Made by a program: the position numbers and the translations under genes
Source: UMGS75 sp964507405
GTDB taxonomy: Bacteria > Bacillota_I > Bacilli_A > ML615J-28 > CAG-313
DNA length: 19,898 bases
Reading direction: 5' to 3'
NCBI GenBank assembly: GCA_964507405.1
Contig: CAZDPJ010000025.1
Span: 1-19,898 of the forward strand
Shown: piece after piece, positions 1-8,876 of the stretch
Position numbering within the stretch: position 1 is the stretch's first letter
Layout: each line of letters begins with the position of its first letter
The notes under the pieces: model-generated
Seen by the model: only the letters and a program-made list of their open reading frames with translations
The model's database searches: none
What the model was told of the DNA's origin: nothing

Positions 1-761
1 TTATTAGAATCACCAGAAACATCAAAATATAAAGGTCCAAAACTATAAGAACCAGAGCTATGACTTCCTACATCAAATTTGACAGTCGCAAAAGTATTAA
101 TGTAAGCTTCTCCTTCTGCATTATTAAAATTATTAGTGTCGGTTGGTGTAAAGGTAAATTTATATAACTTTTTACCAACTTCTAATGTTTGATCAGTATT
201 TAAACTAAAAGTACCTTCTACTTCCGCATCTGTACTTGCTTCATCATGATATGCCGTTTTCCCATTAGTTGTTATTTTTAATTCACTTAATGAAGTTGTG
301 GTTGTAATATTTTTAGTACTATCTGTGTGACTAATTATAATATTATCAGTATTAAATTTAGGAGTAGCTTTATTTACAGTGAACTTAAGTTCTGCTGTTT
401 GTTTTGATTCACCAGTACTAACTTCTTCAAATTTAGATGTAATTAATACTTTGTAATTTCCAGCATTTATAGGTTTAGTAACAGATATTCCGTTTTCATC
501 CTCATATTTAATATCAAAATTACTCCATTCAATATTAAAATTTAATTTAGATCCTTTTTGAACATAATCTGTTGTAATATCTAACTCACTTGCATTATAT
601 GTAGCAGAAAGTGAAATATTTTTTTCTAATAAATCTTTAAATTGATAAGTAGGTATAACTTCTTTTCTATCACCAACAAGCCATAAAGAATAACCAATAA
701 AAATTGGTATCATAATCAATAAAAATATAATTGTTATAAGAAATCTTTTATTCTTATTCAT
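1..761 (-). CDS. Membrane-anchored Ig/MBG-like surface protein (C-terminus beyond window)
   Basis: The first 253 codons are present and the gene runs off the left edge. The start is ATG at 761, preceded by a clear AGGAGG site. It overlaps the stop of the upstream gene by 8 bases (754-761), so translation is probably coupled. The N-terminus is MNKNKR followed by a hydrophobic stretch (about residues 7-24) ending in IGYSLWLVGD. This resembles the GFASW ending of the SipW-type signals in the same operon but is not identical, so it could be a cleaved signal or a simple anchor. The rest is beta-rich, Thr/Asn/Lys-rich and contains a segment like FTPTDTNNFNNAEG, typical of bacterial Ig/MBG-type repeats. 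It is probably extracellular. No catalytic motif is seen. The function is unknown; a structural or adhesive role is inferred from composition and context. Confidence 0.8.
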   Translation of the reverse strand, partial: MNKNKRFLITIIFLLIMIPIFIGYSLWLVGDRKEVIPTYQFKDLLEKNISLSATYNASELDITTDYVQKGSKLNFNIEWSNFDIKYEDENGISVTKPINAGNYKVLITSKFEEVSTGESKQTAELKFTVNKATPKFNTDNIIISHTDSTKNITTTTSLSELKITTNGKTAYHDEASTDAEVEGTFSLNTDQTLEVGKKLYKFTFTPTDTNNFNNAEGEAYINTFATVKFDVGSHSSGSYSFGPLYFDVSGDSN

Positions 762-1374
762 TAGTTGTACCTCCTATTGTTGCTATTGTACTAAAACTTA
801 CACTATTTTTTAACATCATATCAAAGAAAGTTTTAGAATTATCTTCATTAACTTTAAATTTTATATTAAAAGTATATTCTGTAACAGAATTAGTTAATTC
901 ACATGACATTACAAGTTGATAGTTACTATAACTAATTGAATCATTACTAATAGTATTATTATTTACAGTAATACTGTTAATAAATGTACTAGTTAATAAA
1001 GAAATTTTACCTTCCTCTTTCTTTTGTTTTTGATATAATGTAATATTTAAAGTAGGATTAGTTAAATTTAATGAATTAAATTTAGTAGAATCTTTAATAC
1101 TAACTTTAATTGATAATATTCCTTCATTACTTAAACTAACCGTTTCATTAAATTCATCTCTTACAATAAAACCAGTATTAAAATATTCAAAATTAGTAAT
1201 TGTAGTTGTAATATAATCACTAGCATTTATTATTCCTTCACTTGAAACTAGTCCACTTGATGAAGCATTTTGACTAGGTTCAGGATTAGAGATTGACCAT
1301 GAAGCAAAGCCTATACTAATAAGCGATAGACTAGCAAATAATAGTAATACATAGTAATTAATACGTTTTTTCAT
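754..1374 (-). CDS. Secreted protein with SipW-type signal peptide
   Basis: The protein has 206 residues, with ATG at 1374 and a strong AAAGGAGAG site upstream. The N-terminus has a basic start (MKKR), a hydrophobic core, then SIGFASWSIS at residues 20-29. This is nearly the same signal ending as in the two TasA/camelysin-like proteins at 11727-13178 and is the pattern cleaved by SipW-type signal peptidases. The mature part is Asn/Ser/Thr-rich and predicted to be beta-strand, with no cysteine motif and no LPXTG anchor. It lacks the FKWG..F...NP..YYN motif of the other two, so it is probably a minor or accessory subunit rather than a close paralogue. It lies 52 bases after the upstream lipoprotein gene and overlaps the next gene by 8 bases. 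The exact role is not known. Confidence 0.8.
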   Translation of the reverse strand: MKKRINYYVLLLFASLSLISIGFASWSISNPEPSQNASSSGLVSSEGIINASDYITTTITNFEYFNTGFIVRDEFNETVSLSNEGILSIKVSIKDSTKFNSLNLTNPTLNITLYQKQKKEEGKISLLTSTFINSITVNNNTISNDSISYSNYQLVMSCELTNSVTEYTFNIKFKVNEDNSKTFFDMMLKNSVSFSTIATIGGTTNE

Positions 1375-1426
1375 ATAGGCTCTCCTTTCATAGAAATTTT
1401 TAAATTTTTTTAATGTTTTTTATTTA

Positions 1427-2770
1427 TTATAGTTTTTTCCATTGTGCATAAAGAACTAGTTCTTTTTCACCAACAACAGTTAAATCATTAAATGGAATAT
1501 AAACATATGGATTAAAGTTTTCCGGTAAATCTTTAATTCGGTACCATCCAATAAATTCATATCCTGCACGTTCAGGAACCGGAATTTCAGGATTATTCTT
1601 AGTACCACCTCTAAAATATTCTCCTTTATATACTTCATAACTAATTCCATTTTCACTTAAACTATAATTACCAGTAAATGAATAATATGCAGGGGCATCT
1701 TCACTATCATTTAAATTAAAGATAACTTTACATATTTCCATATCTGGTTTTAAAGATACAACTTTAGTCCAAGTAGTTGAATTACTCTTGTAATAAAGTA
1801 CTTTATGGTTAAATTCAAAGTAATAGTCGCCTTGAATACCTTTATTAAACTTTTCAGGTTCAGCTGTATCAATATACCATCTTCCCCCAGATCTTATTTC
1901 TAAAACCGGTTCAGAAACAGTTTCATCATTATATGTAAATATAAAGGCATTAAAATCACTTACATCAAGAGTTTTTAAAGTATTTTCATCAAGACCACTA
2001 TATTCTTTTAACCAGTCTGATTCAGTACCAATATAACCAGTAGTTAGTGATTCACGGTATGCAAGTGAGCCATTCATACTTTTAATTGAGACCACTTCTT
2101 TACCTTTTTCACCTCTTAAAGATTCAAGCCAATCTTCTACTGTTAATGCATCATCACCAGCATTTTCTTTATATACTTCATATGCTGTTTTACCAACAAG
2201 AGATTTTAACCAATCTACTTCACTTAATGCTTCTTCACCAGCATTTTCTTTATAAATATCATATGCAGACTTACCTGTTAGAGATTGAATCCATTCTTGT
2301 TCAGATAATGGAGTTTCATCTTCTTTGAGAAGACTACAATATACGTCATAAGCACTTTTACCATCAACTTCTTTTAAATCAAGTAGTTGTTGCCAAACTT
2401 CACCATCACCATCATATTGATATTCAATAAATCTAGTTTCTTCATTTATACGTAGATTTACTTCTTTACCATCTTCAGGATAAGGAATCTTAATTGTTTC
2501 AGGCTCAATTAATCCATTTTCAAATAGGAAAATTAAGCTTGTATATCCTTCAGCAGCATTTGGTACTTCTTGGATTCCCGCAAGTCCTGTTCCTCGTTTA
2601 ACAACATGAGTTTCTTCTTCACCATCTTCATTGATAAATGTAATGATTACACTGCCATCAGTACCTTCAGTTACATCAATTGTTGGATCATCAGCCGTAA
2701 ATCCACTACATCCAACTAGTAAAAATAGTGATAATATCATGAGTAGTAAAGGTCTTATCATTCTTTTCAT
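1427..2770 (-). CDS. Lipoprotein with GKSAY-type repeats and a C-terminal InlB-type repeat
   Basis: ATG at 2770 is chosen over the upstream ATG at 2791 because an AAAGGAG site sits 8-9 bases before it and because it then starts one base after the stop of the preceding gene. The protein has 447 residues. A lipobox LLVGC places the lipidated cysteine at residue 21, so it should be anchored on the outer face of the membrane. Residues about 137-260 hold four or five copies of a 27-29-residue repeat whose core is GKSAYDxYKEN followed by an acidic stretch and DWLxSLxG. Such repeats are known from phage tail fibres and surface proteins. The C-terminus (about residues 375-447) looks like a Listeria-Bacteroides (InlB B/Flg_new) repeat: RAGYEFIGWY ... 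ELVLYAQW. A cell-surface binding or scaffold role is inferred. No enzyme motif is seen. Confidence 0.85.
   Translation of the reverse strand: MKRMIRPLLLMILSLFLLVGCSGFTADDPTIDVTEGTDGSVIITFINEDGEEETHVVKRGTGLAGIQEVPNAAEGYTSLIFLFENGLIEPETIKIPYPEDGKEVNLRINEETRFIEYQYDGDGEVWQQLLDLKEVDGKSAYDVYCSLLKEDETPLSEQEWIQSLTGKSAYDIYKENAGEEALSEVDWLKSLVGKTAYEVYKENAGDDALTVEDWLESLRGEKGKEVVSIKSMNGSLAYRESLTTGYIGTESDWLKEYSGLDENTLKTLDVSDFNAFIFTYNDETVSEPVLEIRSGGRWYIDTAEPEKFNKGIQGDYYFEFNHKVLYYKSNSTTWTKVVSLKPDMEICKVIFNLNDSEDAPAYYSFTGNYSLSENGISYEVYKGEYFRGGTKNNPEIPVPERAGYEFIGWYRIKDLPENFNPYVYIPFNDLTVVGEKELVLYAQWKKL
1994..2362 (-). repeat. Tandem coding repeats (27-29 codons) in the lipoprotein gene
   Basis: The encoded units start with GKSAYDVY, GKSAYDIY, GKTAYEVY and a degenerate GSLAYRES, and end with EWIQSL, DWLKSL, DWLESL and DWLKEY. 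The two middle units are also similar at the DNA level: the 20-base string TCACCAGCATTTTCTTTATA (plus strand) occurs at 2154-2173 and again at 2235-2254, exactly 81 bases (27 codons) apart. The repeat number could therefore vary between strains by recombination or slippage (inference). Confidence 0.85.
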
Positions 2771-2771
2771 T

Positions 2772-5261
2772 TTACTTTTCTCCTTTAGCATTTTTAATTA
2801 AATCTGAAACATCAGGTGTTTCATTAAATAAATAACCCGTATTATTTAAACAAACAAATCTAAATTCTTCAAATCCAATTACAACAGTAACTGATTTTAA
2901 CATCATGTTCTTTAATACTTGAATTGTACCTTCACCACTACCAAGACTTAAGTAATTATCTAATAAGTCAATAGCAATAGGGTCATTTATTACTTCTTTA
3001 TTATCTAAAGTTTCAATCGAAACTCTTGATAAGTTAAGTCCACCACCATAAAAGGCAACAGGAACATTAATATAGTCTTTTCCTTCATAGTTATATAAAC
3101 TATTAGTTGAAGTTGCTTGACTAAATAAATACTCTTTTATCGGGAATATTTTATCAATATTAATAATACCAGAATAACTATCTCCACCAATTTGACTTGC
3201 AAATTTGGAGATATTTTCTTTAATTAATCCACTTATATCTAGATTATCCTTTGTTTTATAATCATAAAACTTAGTACTTCCACTAATTTTAACATCTACT
3301 GGGTAACTAACACCTGATAAATTAGTTGGTTTAAAATCACTAAGTTTCGTTCCATCAGTTGATTCAAGCATTCCAAGAATAGTTGATATTGATGATGGAA
3401 TATAAGAATATAAGAATGGACCATTAAACATTGATTCAATACCAATACTTGCAATATTACTTCGATATAAGTAAGTATCATTAATTGTTAATGAACCTTT
3501 ATATAAGCCATCAATTTTACTTTTTTGATTAAATGAATTTTGAAGTGATAATAAGGATGCTTTCATCTTTGATTTATCAGTAAATTCATTTGTTAAATAT
3601 TTATTCAAGATACTATCTGCGTTATTAGTAGATACTTCACTACCATTTACAAAGAATTCTTTAATTGTTGAATTAATTGTATTACCAGTTTCATCAATAA
3701 AAGTAAAGGTTTCATTTTCATCAAGTTCAACATATTCATTACTACCAACAGATACTAAGAAATTATATGCTGTAGAGATTAAACAATTATCAATAACTGT
3801 ATTCATTGATGAAAAACTACGGATAATAGTTTTACCATTAGATAATCTTGAATTCTTAATCGTAATATTTTCACCATTTGTTTCAAGTGTAGTACCAACT
3901 GTTTCTAAATTAGACATAAAGAAACCAACATCACAACTTTTAATATTAACATCATTAATGGTAATATTACTACCATCTACATACATTCCCACATTATCTT
4001 GTCCATATGCTTCAACTAAAGCAAGTCCATTATGGTCACCAAGTGTATAGAAAGGTAGTGGTCCACGATATAAATCTTTAGGTGATAAAGTAGGAATAGT
4101 ATACTCAACACCATCAATTGTACTAGTTATCTTTCCAGATGGAAAAGTTAAATTATGCATATTAATGGTATAACCATTACCATAAAAGTCTTTTTGAACT
4201 CTTATCCCCGCATTAACTTTATCAGAAATATAGTTCTTACCACCTTTAGAGGTAATATAGTCATTCCATTGATCAATATAATTTTTATTATAAGTTGTTG
4301 TAAACTTATAAATTTCATCTTCAAAATAATAAGTTTTCTTATTTAAATTATAAGAACCAAATAATTCAACATTATTTTTATTTTTTATTGGGTTATTATT
4401 ACTATCTAGTAATACTTCACCACTACTATCAAGTTTATAAGCATTTTCAAGTGATTCAAGTGACTTTCTAAGAACAACTATTTCACCATTTTTAGAGTAA
4501 TTTGTACAATATAATAAATCACTATAGCTAAAGACATTAATACCGTCTTTAACAATATTCATTTTATAAGTATATGGTTCAGCTAATCCTTCTTTAGTTA
4601 ACCCTAAAGTAAATGATGCTTCACCACTTTCTTTAACTGTAACTGTTCCTGTACTTAAATCTAAATTAATATTTTCGGTAATATCAGTTATTTCCATAAA
4701 CGATTTAAATCCAGCTGGATATACTTCAATATTAAAATTTACTTTGGCTTTTTCTTTGATATTGTCAACAATATCATATTCACCATAATAGATCGTACTA
4801 TCAATATTAGACTGAGAACTACTAATTACAGGATTAACCACGAATGCGGCATTATCAGCATCCCATATAACAATTCTCATTGACTTCATGATTCCACCAT
4901 CACCAAAGCAGCTAACTACTACTTCTTTAATGCCAGTAATAACTAGCGGTAAAATATACCATGAGCCATCATCATTTTTATATACTTTCGCATATTCTGT
5001 TTTATCATCTTTATCAATATTTTCAATTTTCCAACTAAGTAAATTAGAAAAATCTTCACTTGTATTTTTCTTCATCTTAGGAGAAGCTTTAAGTTTAGTC
5101 GCATTACCCGTTAACTCAAAATCCACTACATCGGCATAGTTCCATTCAATATCAACTAGTTCATTGGATAAAACCATCTTCGTAATGTTACTTGATCCGA
5201 CCGCAAGAAGTCCAATTACAAATGGAATCAGTAATAATATAATTAAATTCTTCTTTTTCAT
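2772..5261 (-). CDS. Large membrane-anchored surface protein, probable beta-helix
   Basis: The protein has 829 residues. The ATG directly follows the TAG of the permease gene, with a GGTGA site inside the permease end, so the two genes are translationally coupled. The N-terminus MKKKN plus about 17 hydrophobic residues is a signal peptide or anchor. It lacks both a lipobox and the GFASW ending of the SipW substrates. Residues about 415-500 show short repeated strands such as MYVDGSNITINDVNI and NGENITIKNSRLSNG, the spacing expected of a right-handed parallel beta-helix (pectate-lyase-like fold). The flanking parts are beta-rich and Asn/Ser/Asp-rich. No sorting motif and no C-terminal membrane segment are visible. 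Substrate binding, adhesion or polysaccharide handling are all possible. The exact function cannot be read from the sequence. Confidence 0.85.
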   Translation of the reverse strand: MKKKNLIILLLIPFVIGLLAVGSSNITKMVLSNELVDIEWNYADVVDFELTGNATKLKASPKMKKNTSEDFSNLLSWKIENIDKDDKTEYAKVYKNDDGSWYILPLVITGIKEVVVSCFGDGGIMKSMRIVIWDADNAAFVVNPVISSSQSNIDSTIYYGEYDIVDNIKEKAKVNFNIEVYPAGFKSFMEITDITENINLDLSTGTVTVKESGEASFTLGLTKEGLAEPYTYKMNIVKDGINVFSYSDLLYCTNYSKNGEIVVLRKSLESLENAYKLDSSGEVLLDSNNNPIKNKNNVELFGSYNLNKKTYYFEDEIYKFTTTYNKNYIDQWNDYITSKGGKNYISDKVNAGIRVQKDFYGNGYTINMHNLTFPSGKITSTIDGVEYTIPTLSPKDLYRGPLPFYTLGDHNGLALVEAYGQDNVGMYVDGSNITINDVNIKSCDVGFFMSNLETVGTTLETNGENITIKNSRLSNGKTIIRSFSSMNTVIDNCLISTAYNFLVSVGSNEYVELDENETFTFIDETGNTINSTIKEFFVNGSEVSTNNADSILNKYLTNEFTDKSKMKASLLSLQNSFNQKSKIDGLYKGSLTINDTYLYRSNIASIGIESMFNGPFLYSYIPSSISTILGMLESTDGTKLSDFKPTNLSGVSYPVDVKISGSTKFYDYKTKDNLDISGLIKENISKFASQIGGDSYSGIINIDKIFPIKEYLFSQATSTNSLYNYEGKDYINVPVAFYGGGLNLSRVSIETLDNKEVINDPIAIDLLDNYLSLGSGEGTIQVLKNMMLKSVTVVIGFEEFRFVCLNNTGYLFNETPDVSDLIKNAKGEK

Positions 5262-6854
5262 CTAATTCACCACATCCAAATCCATAAATAGATTTCTTAT
5301 ATTTTTCTTTAAATATAAAATATGAGGAAGTCCAAGTCCAATTACTAGAACAATTCCTAAAATATAACTAACGATAAGCGGAGCTTTTAAATAACAAAGC
5401 AATACTGATAATCCAAAGTAACAAAGTGGTAAAACATATGAATATAGATTAGACATAAGAGTTGATCTAGGCATATGATTTCTAATTTTTAGTTCTTCAG
5501 TTAATGATATAACTGTAAAGAGAAATAATAAAACAATCGCAATTAAAATTGAAAATAAAGCCGGAACAATTGTGATTGATTTAGTTATTAAAAGAACAAC
5601 TACTGTTAAAATAAGCGAAATAACTGATAAAACAAAAGGAATCATCACTTTTATTAATAACTGAGTAATAGCATCAACTGGTATTATTTTCATAACTTTA
5701 ATTGTATGCTTTTCCATCGTAATATAATCACTTGCGCCTTGGCTAATAATTAAAGTAAATAATAAAATAATTAAAATATCTAATATAGTAATGAAATTAG
5801 GTATTATTAGCATAATACTTGCAAACATTTCACCTCTAAATAATTGATTAATTACTTTAATTACTGAATATGCAAGAAATGGTTGCACAATTAATAAACC
5901 AACAAATGATACAGTATAACCTGCATTCTTAGTAAGAAGAGTTAACTCTTTTTTAAATAAAGCATGCTTTACTGATACTTGTTTATATTCTTTTTCTTTC
6001 GCACGATTAGTAAATGTTACACTAAAATTACGAACATAGTTGAAAGCAAATATAGCCACACTAACTCCTAAAATAAAGACACCTAAACTAATAAGTAAAT
6101 ATGGTCTAATACTACTAGGACTCTTCATAAAATAGGCATCAACGATATATCGATTAGGGATACTATATTTACGAATCGTAAGTAATGTGTTAATTACTTC
6201 ATTACTTTTTAAATAATCAATATTTCCACCCGTTAAAATATTCATAAAAGCATCTAATACTTTTGAATATAACACACATCCTAATACTAAAATAACTAAA
6301 ATAATTATAAATCTAACGAAGAAATGTTTCTTAAGGAATTTTTCTAATAACCATACAGGATATACAAGTAATAAAGCTAAACCAATCTCAAATAGAAAAG
6401 TAACAGCTGGATAAAAGATACCCATATAGAAGAAAATACCTCTTGTATAAAAGTGTGTACTATATGATATAAGTAATGGATAAACAAATACAATTGTTAC
6501 AGCATAATGAGTAAGAAATAAAAATATTAATTTTGAGATTATGATTTGTGAATTACTAACTGGTCTCACAACTAATTGCTCAGTATCTTTTTGATTAAAG
6601 AATAATCTTTTAGCACTAAAGATACCAGATATAATCAATATTACCGATATAATCGTTAAAAATAAATTAATATAGGCAATCATTGCGGATTTAGTATTTT
6701 CTATTTTAGATAAAATTGTATTAAAGATAACAACTTCAATGATAACAAGAACTATTGTAAATAATAAAGTCATTAACATTGAAAGCCATTTACTGGATGA
6801 TTTTTTCCCACTTCCAAATAATAGTTTAAAGTCTTTTACTAAAAGATTTAACAT
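5262..6854 (-). CDS. Multi-pass ABC transporter permease
   Basis: The protein has 530 residues, very hydrophobic, with about 12 predicted membrane segments and a basic central loop (about residues 285-310, NRAKEKEYKQVSVKHALFKK). That layout suggests two six-helix halves. The start codon overlaps the stop codon of the ATPase gene by one base (TAATG), as is usual for ABC pairs. It resembles putative ABC exporters of Firmicutes rather than nutrient importers, and no substrate-binding protein is present beside it. The neighbours are surface proteins and a signal peptidase, so export of a surface component or protection against a cell-envelope compound is inferred. The substrate is unknown. Confidence 0.85.
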   Translation of the reverse strand: MLNLLVKDFKLLFGSGKKSSSKWLSMLMTLLFTIVLVIIEVVIFNTILSKIENTKSAMIAYINLFLTIISVILIISGIFSAKRLFFNQKDTEQLVVRPVSNSQIIISKLIFLFLTHYAVTIVFVYPLLISYSTHFYTRGIFFYMGIFYPAVTFLFEIGLALLLVYPVWLLEKFLKKHFFVRFIIILVILVLGCVLYSKVLDAFMNILTGGNIDYLKSNEVINTLLTIRKYSIPNRYIVDAYFMKSPSSIRPYLLISLGVFILGVSVAIFAFNYVRNFSVTFTNRAKEKEYKQVSVKHALFKKELTLLTKNAGYTVSFVGLLIVQPFLAYSVIKVINQLFRGEMFASIMLIIPNFITILDILIILLFTLIISQGASDYITMEKHTIKVMKIIPVDAITQLLIKVMIPFVLSVISLILTVVVLLITKSITIVPALFSILIAIVLLFLFTVISLTEELKIRNHMPRSTLMSNLYSYVLPLCYFGLSVLLCYLKAPLIVSYILGIVLVIGLGLPHILYLKKNIRNLFMDLDVVN

Positions 6855-7618
6855 TACTCACCAGCATTATATGTATCCATAAAAATACGGGATAATTGTA
6901 AACGATAATTACGATTTTTATTTAAATCATAAATTCCATTAACTTTACCATTATTTATGATCGCAACGCGGTCACAAAGATTTGCGACAAGGTCAATATT
7001 ATGACTCGTAACAAATACCGTATTTCCATGATTAGCATATTCTCTCATCATCTTCTTAAGTTCTTCTACAGCCATAATATCAAGACCAACTGTAGGTTCA
7101 TCTAAAATCCATATTTTAGGACTATGTAACAAACTAGCAACTAAACATAGTTTTTGTTTCATACCATGTGAATAATCAGATATTTGATTGGATAATTCAC
7201 TTAGTTTTAGTTGTAATCTATTACATAAATATTTATAATTACGTTTAAAATCACCTTCAGTAATACCATAAATACTTGCAACAAATTCTAAATAATCATA
7301 ACCTGTCATCTCATCATAACATGTAGGTTCACTAGCAACATAACCAAAAGTCTTTTTACAAGCAATTGGGTCATCAACAATACTATTATTAACTAAAGTA
7401 ATAGTACCTTCTTGAAATCGTTTCGCACCTATCATACAATCAATTGTTGTAGATTTACCAATACCATTACGACCGATAAATCCAAATAATTCACCTTGGT
7501 AAACATCAAGATCAAGTCCTAATAAAACTTGTTTTTTTCCATAAGCTTTATGTAGGTCTTTAATTGATATCATCACTTTAGGTTCTTCTTTTACTTGATT
7601 TAAAGCTTGATCTTCCAT
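6854..7618 (-). CDS. ABC transporter ATP-binding protein
   Basis: The protein has 254 residues and supplies ATP hydrolysis for the permease that follows. Visible motifs: Walker A GRNGIGKST (residues 49-57), signature YSHGM (149-153), Walker B WILDEPTVGLD (170-180, catalytic Glu174), and the H-loop His206 in TSHNID. The usual Q-loop glutamine is replaced in FGYVASEP (91-98), a variation also seen in other ABC-2-type exporter ATPases. The start is preceded by a consensus AAGGAGG four bases before ATG, formed by the last codons of the upstream gene. The preceding stop TAG ends one base before this gene's ATG. The assignment as an ABC ATPase is secure; the transported substrate is not known. Confidence 0.97.
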   Translation of the reverse strand: MEDQALNQVKEEPKVMISIKDLHKAYGKKQVLLGLDLDVYQGELFGFIGRNGIGKSTTIDCMIGAKRFQEGTITLVNNSIVDDPIACKKTFGYVASEPTCYDEMTGYDYLEFVASIYGITEGDFKRNYKYLCNRLQLKLSELSNQISDYSHGMKQKLCLVASLLHSPKIWILDEPTVGLDIMAVEELKKMMREYANHGNTVFVTSHNIDLVANLCDRVAIINNGKVNGIYDLNKNRNYRLQLSRIFMDTYNAGE

Positions 7619-7619
7619 G

Positions 7620-8873
7620 CTACCTCCTTGTTAATTTAATTAACCATAATTTATTATCAAATATTGTATATTTAGATTTACAATCTTGACAATAAATTAT
7701 GCCATCTTCTTCTCTAACATTTTGATTTTTACATCCTGGGCAATGCTTCATATAAACTGAAGTATTAGCATCTACCACTCTAATCTTACTATCAATAAAA
7801 TAATCTATTAATTTTGTTTCTTTTAAGTTATTCTTAAAGATTGGTTTTTCATCATATAAATTCCAAATTGAAATAGTATTAGTTTGATCACTATCACTAA
7901 TATTTAAAGGAACAATACTTGTCTTTTTACCAATGTCAAATGTTAAATAATAATTTCCTGAAATATTAGGGGAGTTTAATAAAGAAATAGTTAAATTTAA
8001 ATAATTATTATTTGTATTTTTTAAATTAAATTTAAATAATTCATTTTTAAAACTTAAACTTTCAAATGTTTGTTCATCATCTTTAATTAACGTATAATTT
8101 CTTTGTTTGAACGTTTTAAGAATTAAGTAATAATAATAAGTCTTAAAATCTTCAAACAAACTTTCTTGATTATCATACTTTATAAATTTACGATAAAATT
8201 TAAAGCATTTATTGTAAAGCATATCTTTAACCAAAATATTGGTAGGTTGAATATTTCTTAGATTCAAGTTTTCTTTAGATACTTCTTTATAAAAGTAAGT
8301 ATTTTTAATAAATCTTATCTTTCTTTCAAGTTTATCTAATCTTGTTAATCCTTTTTCAGCATCAACTGTATCCATTAATGAATACTCATTCTCACTATCA
8401 ATTGAAGGAATTAAACTAGTATAAAAGTTACGATATTTAGTAAGTTCATCACTTAATAAATTAATTAACATTCCAATAAATAGATTTTCATAAATCTTTA
8501 ATTCATCAGTATATTGATAATGGTGAACATATTCAGGCACCATTTCTAAATCTTTTTCTTTCCAAAGATTTGCTTCTTTTAAAACCTTTTGGAAAGACTC
8601 ATTAGAAAGGTGACCTGCAAGTTCAGCTCTTAAAATAATATCTTCACCTTTATTACTAATATGAGGATGAGCAATAATTGATGAAATAACGCTAAGGATT
8701 AATGAAACTTCATCGAAGAATTCATTATCTTTTTGAAAAGAAAAGTTTTGTAATGATTCAATATTTAGTGAATCGATATTTTGATAAAAATCAAATATAT
8801 TTAAACTACTTTTCTTATAATTATTTAATTGTAAAATGGTATTATTTAATAATTGTTCTTCGATGATTTTCAT
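7620..8873 (-). CDS. McrC/DUF2357-like partner protein with C-terminal zinc ribbon
   Basis: The protein has 417 residues and is cytosolic, with no membrane segment. The central part resembles the DUF2357/McrC N-terminal region: ELKIYENLFIGMLINLL (about 124-140), then a basic helical stretch and RNIQPTNILVKDMLYNKCFKFYRKF (about 206-230). In this family it usually pairs with a McrB-type AAA+ ATPase, and exactly such a gene lies three bases upstream. The end carries a zinc ribbon with Cys378, Cys381, Cys395 and Cys398 (CPGC ... CQDC). The PD-(D/E)xK nuclease motif expected at the C-terminus of restriction McrC is not visible. The similarity was judged by eye and is weak; the pairing is what makes it credible. 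The start at 8873 follows GAGAAGG in the preceding gene's end. A role as regulator or adaptor of the ATPase is inferred. Confidence 0.6.
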   Translation of the reverse strand: MKIIEEQLLNNTILQLNNYKKSSLNIFDFYQNIDSLNIESLQNFSFQKDNEFFDEVSLILSVISSIIAHPHISNKGEDIILRAELAGHLSNESFQKVLKEANLWKEKDLEMVPEYVHHYQYTDELKIYENLFIGMLINLLSDELTKYRNFYTSLIPSIDSENEYSLMDTVDAEKGLTRLDKLERKIRFIKNTYFYKEVSKENLNLRNIQPTNILVKDMLYNKCFKFYRKFIKYDNQESLFEDFKTYYYYLILKTFKQRNYTLIKDDEQTFESLSFKNELFKFNLKNTNNNYLNLTISLLNSPNISGNYYLTFDIGKKTSIVPLNISDSDQTNTISIWNLYDEKPIFKNNLKETKLIDYFIDSKIRVVDANTSVYMKHCPGCKNQNVREEDGIIYCQDCKSKYTIFDNKLWLIKLTRR

Positions 8874-8876
8874 AAC

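Noticed and set aside
2086..2328. Open frame on the plus strand of about 80 codons
   Set aside because: It lies inside the repeat region of the lipoprotein gene, has His/Leu-rich composition caused by the repeats on the other strand, and has no ribosome binding site.
1994..2362. CRISPR-like spaced repeats
   Set aside because: The repeats are in-frame coding units of a lipoprotein, are imperfect, and have no unique spacers; no CRISPR array is seen anywhere in the window.
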